A stretch of 64,000 bases of DNA from NCBI GenBank assembly GCA_003640385.1, contig RCAB01000028.1:186001-250000 (forward strand), in the 5' to 3' direction. Shown piece by piece: positions 1 through 10,700 of this stretch; position 1 is the stretch's first letter, and every line of letters starts with the position of its first letter. The notes under the pieces are model-generated. The model was given only the letters and a program-made list of their open reading frames with translations, did no database searches and was not told the origin of the DNA. The DNA is from Setaria digitata (lineage: Eukaryota; Nematoda; Chromadorea; Rhabditida; Setariidae). The translations under genes and the position numbers were made by a program.

Positions 1-165
1 ACCCGACTGTACCCACACCACCCGATTCTACCCACACCACCCGATTCTACCCACACCACCCGATTCTACCCACACCACCCGATTCTACCCACACCACCCG
101 ATTCTACCCACACCACCCGACTGTACCCACACCACCCGACTGTACCCACACTACCCGACTGTACC
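1..165. repeat. 19-bp tandem minisatellite (window edge)
   Basis: About eight to nine copies of a 19-bp unit (acccacaccacccgattct) run from the first base. The last copies carry gactgt instead of gattct, and the array decays into shorter acccgaac units by about position 180. It probably extends beyond the left edge, so its true length is unknown. C-rich on the plus strand; no coding role is evident. Confidence 0.95.
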
Positions 166-501
166 CGAACTACCCGAACCACATAACCCCGTTCACAGTA
201 AACTTCCATCCTTCTCTATTCTTCAAAGAAGAGAACCCTTTCAATGCATGCAAAGAGTTCTGCTTTCCCTGTGGTAAACAACTTTGAGGACAGTAACTTT
301 TACCCAAATAAACAAAGTAAATGCGAGGCGAAGGGGAAGGGCGAAAAGGTTCTGCCATTATTCAGAGGCATTCATTCCCTCACAGCTACTATCCTCTCTC
401 TCTCTCTCCCTCTGTTCATCTTTTCTCACAACTGTACTTTTGCGCGCGCGCGCCCTCTGGTAGAAAAAAATTAATTTCTTTTTTCTTTTTGAAAGAAAGA
501 A

Positions 502-966
502 ATGAAATTGTGTGTTTTTGAACAACTGACAACAGTGACATTGTTATTGTTTGCCATCAGTTTTACTGACAGTGAAGAGAGACTGTCCTCTCAAACAGAT
601 CACCATCTCAGGTATTCTGTCCTCTCAGGAGATCGCCATCTCAGGTATTCTGTCCTCTCAGGAGATCGCCATCTCAGGTATTCTGTCCTCTCAGGAGATC
701 GCCATCTCAGGTATTCTGTCCTCTCAGGAGATCGCCATCTCAGGTATCCTATTGACAGCTCCGGTAACTCGGCACTCTTCTACAGTATTTCACTCCCAAA
801 CTCCATCTCCATACTGTTAATTCCACACCAGAGACTTCAAATATATCAGCATGCTGTGCTGTCTCGTTCTTCCTTCCCCTTCCCCTGGCAGCATCCTATC
901 ATTCCGTTTCTCCCTGTTGGCAACTGTCCATCAAAAACAAACTCTAGGGAACACCCTCGAAACTGA
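502..966 (+). other. Possible small repeat-containing ORF, doubtful
   Basis: A 154-codon ORF starts with a hydrophobic, signal-like N-terminus (MKLCVFEQLTTVTLLLFAIS) and then reads four copies of an 11-residue unit (RHLRYSVLSGD) encoded by the 33-bp minisatellite. A second frame of the same repeat is also open, as expected when the unit simply lacks stops. There is no recognised domain and no flanking splice evidence. It could be a small secreted repeat protein, but an accidental ORF across a minisatellite is more likely. Confidence 0.2.
603..749. repeat. 33-bp tandem minisatellite
   Basis: Four near-perfect copies of a 33-bp unit beginning aggtattctgtcctctcagg start at 610, 643, 676 and 709; a fifth, truncated copy starts at 742. 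The unit length is divisible by three and two frames lack stops, which is why the repeat lies in overlapping ORFs. Confidence 0.95.
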
Positions 967-1155
967 TAATACGGAAATCAGTTAGCTGAATTCAGCAAGT
1001 ACCATGACCTGTCAAATAGTACTGTTCAGTCTAACAAGTACCATATACAGTGATGTAATTCGGGTGTGACAGTGTCCCAAGAAAGATAATGATCCTCATC
1101 TAACTTAGCAATGTGTGCACTCAACGTCCAAGATAACCCCCACATTATGATGGCA

Positions 1156-1333
1156 ACGTGGTCGATTCACGCACTCTCGTACGTGGAACGTTTCCCTGAT
1201 AAGAATGCACGTTATCCGCAAGCTACAAGTTAACATCACGCAATTTCACGTCGCTGATGAGAACGACACGTTGCACATCTGCGCCTCTCACTTCCATCCT
1301 TGGTCATGTGCCAACATTCCCTTCCTTACACGT
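1156..1333. promoter_or_regulatory. Cluster of six CACGT/ACGTG motifs
   Basis: ACGTG or CACGT occurs at 1156-1160, 1181-1185, 1208-1212, 1247-1251, 1267-1271 and 1329-1333, dense for such AT-rich surroundings. The core matches the RCGTG element bound by HIF-type bHLH-PAS factors and half of an E-box/G-box. The cluster is 2.3 kb upstream of the first CDK-inhibitor ATG. A regulatory role is inference only. Confidence 0.35.
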
Positions 1334-1429
1334 AGTGCGAGATAGAATGTGAAAGGAGGAGTGCAATAGAGAGTAAAGATTTGTGTGTGAGTGTCTTCTA
1401 TAAATAAGCGTGGCATATTGACAGACTAG

Positions 1430-1580
1430 AGAACGAGAAAAGGGCAGGGGTGAGGGGGGAGTAGCTGAATGGGGATGAGGGAGACGAGAGAAGGGGGAGG
1501 GGAGGAGAGAGGTGGGCAAAGAGTGAGAGGAAGGGGAGGTGCTTTAGTGCGGTAGGGAGTGGTGCTCCGTCGGGAAGGGA
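1430..1580 (+). repeat. Purine-rich (GA) tract
   Basis: The plus strand is almost all G and A (runs such as gagggagacgagagaaggg). This produces serine/proline/leucine-rich spurious ORFs on the minus strand. Similar but weaker tracts occur at about 7480-7680 and 11990-12270. Confidence 0.7.
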
Positions 1581-3646
1581 GTGCATTACTGAATGCGGGA
1601 AAGGAGCCAGTCGGCGTGATGGGTGAGTGTGCTGCTGTTGGTCAACTGTCCACTTGACCCTGATGACCCTTGGCTGATTGTTTTGCTCTGCTTACGACCA
1701 CTACCTGCGTAATGACCGCATATGATACATCGCTGTTCTTTCTATTATTGATAGCGTTCCTGTTACTGTTAACACTTCTCGTTACCCTTGTCATTATCAG
1801 TATCATTATCACTGTTGACTCTATCGATTGATCAGTCGGTGAAGTGAAACCCGCCGCAATTCTTGTTTTGTGAATACGGACTGACGTGCTTTGATGTCTT
1901 TCTTATCATCACTGTTCCAAAATCAACTGCGCTTGTGCAGCTAGGTGTTAGTGATTGCTTTCCGAACTCTGATTTTGACTACTACTCTTCCAGCTAATCC
2001 TCTTTGCTTATTTAATTCTTCCTTTCTTATTTTTTAAATAGGCGATTTGCTGCTGTCTTTCCTGAACTCTGTACAGTTATTTGAGCACATTTTACTGATA
2101 TCTTTCTATAAACTAGTGTTAGTTATTTTCCTTTTATTCTTATTTTCTAAATTCCGCTGTTCTTTTCTCGTTTCTTAGTTATTTTAATTTTTCTTTCAAA
2201 TGATTTTTTTTTAAAATATTTCGAGTTTTTAGTAGTTGGAAAATAGTCTGAAAATGTTGGTGGTATAGAGGTAACCCTTTTGTATACCGTAAAGATTTTA
2301 GAAATGTATATATCTAACTATTACTTTCAAATTATAACCTAAAGCTGAATTATCCGCTACCCGGTATCTCTTTGTGTACCGAAAACTTGGATGAAGTATT
2401 GATATGTGGCGGCACTTGTTAACTTGATTCTCACCCTGGCTACAGGAAAGGAACTGGATCGGGTTTCACAAATAAGTTGACCCTTGTTCCCTTCTCTGTT
2501 TTTGTATTCGTCATCCGTCTTCTCCGTTGCAATGATGGAGCAGTGTTGTCCATCAGTGTGAACTATGGCGAACTTCTGCCTCCTCCCTCTCGACCCCATA
2601 AATTAATCTTTTTTCCTGAGGAGTTCAGATTGTTGGACAACTGGACGACGACTGACTCCCTCTTTTTGCACTTTATTTCCATCACCGGCATCACATTAAC
2701 AGCTGACCAGCACGATGACCAGAGAGTTGTATTTTCTATTGTTTAAACTTAATCCCTCCATGCGCAACTGTTCAGCACCTCCCCTCCTAAAGTTCTGGAT
2801 TGAAGTTCCGTTTGTGTTTATCTGAACTGCCCAATGGATGGAATGGTTTGGGTTGTGACTGCTGGGATCGCTAATGCTTGAGCCATCGAGCGTTGTTGTT
2901 GTGCCACTGAATGAATGCTTTCTAAGCTGTAGTAACTGAGAGCCTCTTTGCTCCCTTTCCTTTCCTTGCTCCACTCATCACCACCCCTTGTCCTGAGCCT
3001 CTCTGCGACCTGATTATATGTGGCCATATGGCCTCTGTGGTATATTCTTTTTTCATCCATACTTGATTCACTGCTTGAAACAGCTCCTGATTTTGTTAGC
3101 TCTCCCATGTTGCTCACATCTGTTTCGGTGTTTTTTGGAGTGTTGTAGTTATTATCATCATTGGTGTTCTTAATTATCCCGAGGTTTCCTAGCCTAGAAG
3201 GCCAACTTCTAAGTCACAGAGCTTGATGATGCTACGAAAGACGTTTCGTATTAATTATAGATTTTTTTCTTTCAGCTCTTTATCATCCTATCAAGATAAT
3301 TAAGATATATTCGGGAAATCAATAGCTCTGTGATGGTCAAAATAAATTTATTATGTTCAGCCTTGAGTAAAAAATAAATCAAAAGAACATTAGATATTTA
3401 TAAAAACAGATGTTAAAATAGATTTTGTGCGAAAAACTTGCTCAGACCTGGAAAAGCTTTTCTGGTGTTTGCTGTGTTGCTATCTGTGTTTTATATCAAA
3501 AATTCTCTGTTATATAACATAAAACTCATTTCAGATTTAATAATCCTTCCTTCAACATCAAAACAAGAGCTAAAGCAGTGAAGTTGAAAGTTGGATCCTT
3601 TAATCCTAATATTTCTATAATATATCTTAAAATATCTGGTAATTCT

Positions 3647-4757
3647 ATGGAAAATTCTGTTGTTATATCGACTCCGGTGAATGCCACTACAACTGCAATT
3701 GTCTCTCGTAAAATGGGAGCTGTAAAACCACTGAAACGTAATGCTCGACGTTGTCTCTTTGGACGCCCGGATCCTCAAGTTGTTGATCAGTGGTTAACAA
3801 AAGAGCTAGATGAGATTAGACGCGAGCAGCAGCTCAGATGGAATTTCTTGTTCGGTCCTGAAAATCCGTGTGTATCGACAGTTAGGGATTGGGAATTCAG
3901 CCCTGTTCCAGCAGAATCGGTAAGTTATGCTTTTCAGGTCGTAATTCATTTCGTTTCCAAGAGCACATCCACAGACGAGAATAATAGATATATGATATGC
4001 TCATTTTATTTCGTTACACGGGATGATCGTTAATTCATCAGCTACAGGTTCCGCAATTCTACCGCAGTTCCTATTATTTATCAAATCGATGCACGCCGTG
4101 TGAAGTGGAGAACTGCATACCCTGCAGCAGCAATATAAGTAACAACTGTAGTCTAGATTCTACAGCTACTTCTGTAACATCTGACTGCTCAGATGCAGAA
4201 ATGCCAGTCCTTCCAACTACCACCGCATCAGGTCTATCGAAGCGCAAGGGACGACTTATAGCTAAGAAGCAGACAAAACTAACGGGTTCGTGTTTGAGGT
4301 TCTTCTTCATAACTTGGATTTTCGCCATTTTTAAAACAAAACAAATAATGATGTGGTGATGTCGATTTGTAGAAAGCATCAGAAGGTCATGGGGAGATGG
4401 AAGCAGGTGTTTTCATATGCGTATGTATGTTTAGTTTTTTTGAAAATATCTGTTTAACCAAATTCATCGCATTCACGTTAACGGTTAAGGTCCATACTAG
4501 CGCAGAATTTATCTTCCTCATGTTTATTATATTTTAAGAGAAGACCGGACACTTCCGTTTTCACAAATATTCCTTCTAGAGGTGAAGTTTTAGTTCGAAT
4601 TAAAATATCATGTTTTTCAAGTAATTCACTTTCCACCCTTTTATTTGCAGCATTTATGAATGTTGATTCACGTAAGCGGTTGCGCCAGCAGACTAAAAAA
4701 GCTCCATCGTCACCAAAATCAATACGTTTGATCGGTCACTGCAGATCGTTCATATAG
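3647..4757 (+). CDS. cki: CDK inhibitor A, Kip/Cip (CKI) family
   Basis: Model: join(3647..3919, 4048..4285, 4651..4757), 205 aa, all junctions in frame. Family members bind cyclin/CDK complexes in the nucleus and hold cells in G1. Seen here: the cyclin-docking RCLFG motif (35-39), the conserved CDK-binding stretch with RWNFLF (64-69), then VPQFYR (92-97), equivalent to the inhibitory FY helix of p27. The C-terminus has a basic nuclear-localisation-like segment (SRKRLR) preceded by QTKLTAFM (166-173), a PIP-box-like PCNA-binding pattern assembled across the last splice junction. The start is the first in-frame ATG; the frame stays open upstream to a splice or trans-splice acceptor at 3534, so an N-terminal extension is possible. 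Length fits nematode CKI proteins. A paralogue lies 8 kb downstream on the same strand. C. elegans cki-1 and cki-2 are also adjacent, but which orthologue this is cannot be settled here. Confidence 0.93.
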
Positions 4758-7700
4758 ATTAGTGATTCAGAAAGGTCATAGATCGGCGATAAGAGCATCA
4801 TTAGTGGAAAAAAAATTCGAAACACTGAGTGATATTAGATTTTGATGATAAACGGTGTTCATTTTTTATGTCTCACGTTGTATGCTGTGGTTTAATGTTT
4901 CTGTGATAGTGTTGTATAAGGATTTCTTGTGAGCACGCGGCTGTTACATTCCTAGGTTGGTTAATTTCCTAACGCATTGTTGATTGTTTTAGATGTTTGA
5001 CAGGTTCCGTGATGTAATCAGTCACAACGCAATAAGCAGCTATTCCAGGTGTCTATGTCTGTCCTTCTACTCTGCACCTTTCATCCAAGAGGTGCATGAG
5101 AAGGCACAATAATAGCAGCTGTATCGAACAGAGCTTAAAGCAACCCTAAACAGTTCGTTTCCTGATGATGTTGATAAATTTTTATAACATTATCATTCCC
5201 GATCGCTGGGAAAGTACTCAACACATCCGCATGTTTTCATTTCATCTTTCATTGAATTGTATGTTTGTGGTCGAGTTGCCAAAATGTGTGAATTACTCTT
5301 ATAAAGAGTACATTTAACACTGCACATAGTTCTCTTTGTATTAGATTATTTTTACTCTTTAGAACTTCTGAATATTTGTACTATTAAAATTTCTTGTTAT
5401 TCTATAGGTTGTGATTGTAAAATACTGTGGGATCCTAGAGGGTTTGAAGTTTAATGATTGCTAGCTGTAATTATCCCATTGTGCTTTAGTAAAATCGTCT
5501 TTTCAATGCAGTTTGTGAGTAGCAGATCTACTTCATTTTCATGACAAAAATTCAGCTGTTAGAAAGTCTGCAAATTAATCTGACATCAAGCCTTTCTTCG
5601 GCAGGGTCATGAAAACGTCTGAACAAAACACGACCTCACAGTGGAAGATGAAGCTGTTAATAGCCCAAACCTGGTACAAATCATTATTGTAGAGAGAGCA
5701 TTGGTACGAGATGGAGGTGTGTTGGAAAATTGAAAAGTGAATATTCTTTCGTAGAGATGAGTGAAGTTTGGGGAACTTGCTAGAGGTTATGGTGGTGATA
5801 CTTTACAACAACACACGATGTTTGTGAACCTTCAAATGAGAATATCTTCGTGACAATAAAAGGATTAGGGAGGTCAACGGTCAAGGTAATCTGTGCAGGT
5901 CTCTTTTATCAACTGCCTGGGAAGTGGTTTACTGTAAAGTTCCTTCTTCCTTGTATGATGTACACAATATCTGGAAATCTAACTACCTTTAATTTACTGT
6001 ATTTTAGTTAAGATTTGATTTGTTCAGGTCTTTTTCTTTCATTCTAAAAAAATCCTCGTAAAAGAAAGAAAGGCCTTATTGGCATATTTTGAAAGAGATG
6101 ATAGTACCATCTAGAATGACCCAGTTGTAGTATGAAAGCCCTCTCTCTATTAATGCCAAGATAACATGTAAAAACTATTTAAAGATCTTTTTTTCCAAAA
6201 TGTCCATCAACTATTGTTACAGCGACGACTATCTACCTCTCCCTTATTGGTAGTAATAATATTCTTCGTAACAATTTAACTAAAAAATGAACAGAGGACA
6301 ATTATCATCACATCAGCAGCCAGCGTTCAGTTCACTTCAGAATGGGAACATTCAAAGGGTCATTTCTCTCAGTGATGTCAAATTATCAACCATCTTGCAT
6401 AATGGAACCCTTCCGAACTAAACACTTCTTTAACTGTGATTCGAATTGTTATCCTCATCAGTATCTAATCCAATCAATCCATCATGTACTGACAATTTTC
6501 GTTTCCTAGAAGTTATCACCTCATCCATCCTTCTGTACATTGACACATTTGTACATCCGAAGGGCATCTCTAATTCTAGTGAGTGAGAAGAGTTGGAGAA
6601 GTACATGGAATGTAGTTAATTAACAGAAGTGCTACTTACTACCAGTATATTCTACTGGAAAGGAAATATTTAATTGAAGTAGATGAAATGAAATTCATAT
6701 GAGTGATTTTAGTGTCGCTAATTCATTCGTGACCAGCAATGGAATTGTAGCCATAAAGTCTGAAGATGAAAAGTGAATGTGCCATTTGAATGTTTGCACA
6801 GTTTCGTCTCATGAATTTATTATCATCATGCATGCTATCCCAGTAAAAAAGCTTGTTTTAATCAGCTTATCATAAGATCAGAGCGCTATTTCAACATTAA
6901 CCAAGTGATTGTTCGAGAGATCTCGGGTACGGAAAATGAACCCAAATTTCGAGATATGCCTAAAGGTTGGCTCAATCATATGAAGAATGGCGAAAGGTAA
7001 CGAAGAAGCAGCCAAGCGTTCCATCCTCATTTTGTTATGATTAATTATCGAGTAAAAATGAATAATTAGTGGTAAATAGCGGCAACATAACAGGACTTCC
7101 AAAGGCCTGGAGGCAAATGTGTACCGCAAATTGGATTTGTCCTCAAGGTTAATTACTGAGCGGCATATAAGCAAACTGAAGGTTAGAGGGTAGAGAAAGA
7201 GATAAGAGGGAGGTGGTTTCCATAACATATCAGCTATCATATCAGTAAACGTGTGAAGTTTTTGCTCCTTCAGATTGGCAGCATTTTTTTGGTAATGGTA
7301 TTGAGCTGAGTGAGGAATAAGGAATAAAATGGCTGCCTTCTCGTGCATATTATTTTAGTCATCGGGGCGCCCAACAACGCTTTGAGAATGAAGACGGCAA
7401 AAAGGTGAATAGATGAATAAGGAAGACTGATTCAGAGCAGATAGCAAATGATAAGCTTCATGATAAGCATCAGCCAAGGAAGGGAAGAAGAGTTTGAATT
7501 GGAGAGTGAGCAGAACTGGATCGTGGATGCTGAATGAGGCCAGGTATTGTCATGTCATATCCAATAGCAATAAATGGATGGAATGGCGAAAGAAAGAGAA
7601 AATGAACGAGAGGATGGCTGTTTCTTGAGGATTCTGTTGATGAGGAAGAAGAAAGATCGTCGTGTGTGAAGGAATAAAAAATAAAAGGCATGCAGTTGGT

Positions 7701-10700
7701 TTGCTTTTTTCAGGATGAATAGCGAAAAGAATTATTTACATAGAAGGAGGTGCCCCTCAACAGAAAAGCTTCTATTAAGCAACATCAAAGGAGCCGCTTT
7801 CAATAGGTACCGTTGGCAGGTTTCGAGATTTCTTGGCTTTTTTCATTCCCTGTTCCATGTAGATGAGTCAGCAGACACATTCTTCATCCCTCAGCATGGC
7901 AAAAAGGAACTATCGACAGATGGGTCAGGGGTCAAGCTCAGTACTGCACCACATCTGTACTAGAATGCAGTTGAAGTTTTTTTTCTTCTTGCCACAAAAA
8001 AGAAATAAACAAAAATTGGCACTTAGTGTTCTTATTGAGTCCGAACTTTTCCTTCTTATTCAAATAGACAATAATCCAGGATAGTTCATTTAAAATACAT
8101 CTTATTTTTCTTTAACGCTCTAAAATCTGTGAGGCTTAATGTGAGCCATTTTTCTGGACTGTCTGATTCGCATTAAAAGAAAGGAGCAGTCAGCAATAGC
8201 TCATTAAACATTAACCAGGTATGCTCATTAACAAGGTTAGGTTTCATTAATAATACATCCTCTCTACACTACAGTCTTCTTTTATCTAACCCGCTAAATT
8301 CAATGCTAAGCTACTGTACATTATGGTTAGCGCCTTCTACTATTTTATACAGCTCATTAATTACATGCTATCTTTAATAAACACACCTTTTTCCGTTTCC
8401 GCACATTTATCATTTTTACAAACATCACTATCATCGGGTTCTTAGCCTCCGCACTGATAACATAATTTCAGACTAGCTGAGATAACTGATGGTCAGCTAT
8501 CAACGAGCTGAATGTTAGTACTACACATGGTAGTTTTGTATTTAATGAATTATTACCAGCGCGATGCTCTATTGAGCAATTTGAATGGGGAGAAAATTGG
8601 ATTAGAATTAGGTCAACCACATTTAAATTTAACAGAATTTGGAGATGATCTACGATTTCAGTAATTAACTGGACAAGTGACGCAACATTTATTAATTCCA
8701 GAGTTGCAATTTACCCCACTGGGAAATGTGTAGATATTACATCAAATTTTTAAATTTAACATTAGCATTATTTAAATTTGCATCCTTTCAAAACAATTAA
8801 AAGAAATTAATGCAATATATTTAGGAGTTTAAAAATTCTCGCAGTCAGCATATCTTTTTTTTCTTTTCAATTTCAAAGTGGAAATGTTAAGCCTTGATGA
8901 CAAATAGTGACTGATAGAAGTTAATGATGGCGGTAGCAGTTTTATTTATAAATGATGCGGTGATGCGGCGATAGTACTTAAGTGAGAAGCGAACTTCTTT
9001 GATTGATGGTTCATTTGAAAATGTAAATTTTCTGGCAGTAATTTAAAACGAGTCTTCTTTTGTAACCGCTAATCATCCAGAGAAAGAAAGTTCCAAAGAC
9101 TCACTCTTTTAAACAATTCACCGCTTTACACTTCAATAGATTTATACAATACAATGACCGATAGATGATGATAAAAAAGAAGGGAAAAAAATTTTGCGGT
9201 AGATCGTTAGTGAATGAATCTTTGATATGCGATATGCATAACGTATGATGGCGCTTCTTTTCTTTCAACTTTTTTTTTTCTGATCAAATTTATCAGAGAA
9301 ACAATTTTCATATTTAATATTTCGAACCAAAATAGGAAAGTCAGGGTCATTGGAAATTAAATAAATTTAAGACAAATTTTCGAGTTAAATTAACATGACT
9401 TGTTTAAATTTAAATCACAACTTTATTTTCTTTCTGAAAAAATCTCTTCATTTGAGGATTGTAGAAGTTCTGAAAATTGTGTTTAATTTCGGTTTTTTTT
9501 TTCTGCTGTAATTCGAACAAGTTCTATGTCGTCTCTTTAACAATTCATTTATTTGAAAATGTTTAACAAAACCAAAGAGTAATGAAAAATAACGAAAAAC
9601 CAGTTTATGAGACTAAGGGGTAGTCGTTAAAATGAAATAATTAAGGTTTACAAGAAATCCCCAGAAGTTAAATGTATTGAATTGAATTAACCAAAAATTG
9701 AAATTCGAGGAAATCTGGGCAGTCAAGCTCTTTCCTCTTCGAAAAAGAAAAAAATACCTTGAACATTCTAATTAATACACTTTGAAGTGATATACGAGAC
9801 AGAGATAAATGATTTATCAGTTATCGCAGTGCAGAAAGAAGAACCTAGAAATAGAACTGAAGTGCTTTCTTCTGTAATTAATGACTAATTTCCAAAAATA
9901 ATCAGGAGCATATTTTCTGCACAGCACAGTGGATGTATAGCAGATCGGATGAAACTCTTATATGCAATCATATGTGTTACCACAAATGAGTTAATATTAT
10001 TGTTTGGAATGGGTAATTAAAAATTAATTTGGATGAAATGGACGAATTATTACTGCGTAGTTGTATTAAAAATCCATCGCCATTTCACCGCAATCTGATT
10101 TTGGTAGAGGTCATACGAAATAGACCTTTCCTTACCGTAAATCTGTCTTCGCCCCTTGTGACCTCAAAATGAGGCCATACTTCCCTCTTTTGAAACCACA
10201 AATAATATAACACTAACTTTAATCAATCCTATTATTCCCTTCCTTCTACATTCTAATTATTGTAATTCGCGCACAATGTAAAAATTCCACGGATACATCT
10301 GTGAACCAAATCCTTAAATTCACACTTTTGTACAAACGTTTAATTTTTTTTTCGATAATTAAGACATCCCGCAGTGGTCCGTCAATGATGCATGAATTGT
10401 AGGCCAATGGTCACTTGGGACAATGTCAGACCGTCCTCTTTCCCATCCAGCCGAGCTTCTCAATAATTTGTTCCCATTATCATTAACAAAAGGAGCATAG
10501 AATAGACTCATTGTATATCGAATTACCAACATTAATGTTTAGAATTTGGAGAAAAAAGACTGTCGTATTTTTATTATTTTTGGATTTCTGAAGTCTACCA
10601 AAAAAAAAAAAAATCTACAACAGTTAAAATTTAATTTCAAAAGAACTTGCTTCGACAATCTCTACACCTTCTAAATAAGTCAGAAAGTCACGAAATAAAA

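Larger units (their letters stand above)
166..3646. other. Upstream region of the first cki gene, no confident gene
   Basis: The stretch holds a (TC)n run near 391-413, an alternating GC run near 441-452, a 33-bp minisatellite (603-749), a cluster of CACGT/ACGTG motifs (1156-1333), a purine-rich tract (about 1430-1580) and a possible leader exon ending with a strong GT donor at 1622. The short open frames here overlap repeats or biased tracts and are not convincing genes. Confidence 0.6.

Noticed and set aside
1..165. CRISPR array or telomere
   Set aside because: Units are contiguous without unique spacers, and the 19-bp unit is not the nematode telomere repeat (TTAGGC).
1304..1586. Two Ser/Pro/Leu-rich minus-strand ORFs
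   Set aside because: Produced by the purine-rich tract; low complexity with no coding evidence.
6878..7348. 156-codon open frame on the minus strand
   Set aside because: No domain, no coherent signal or membrane pattern, no splice context, and composition typical of chance ORFs in this region.
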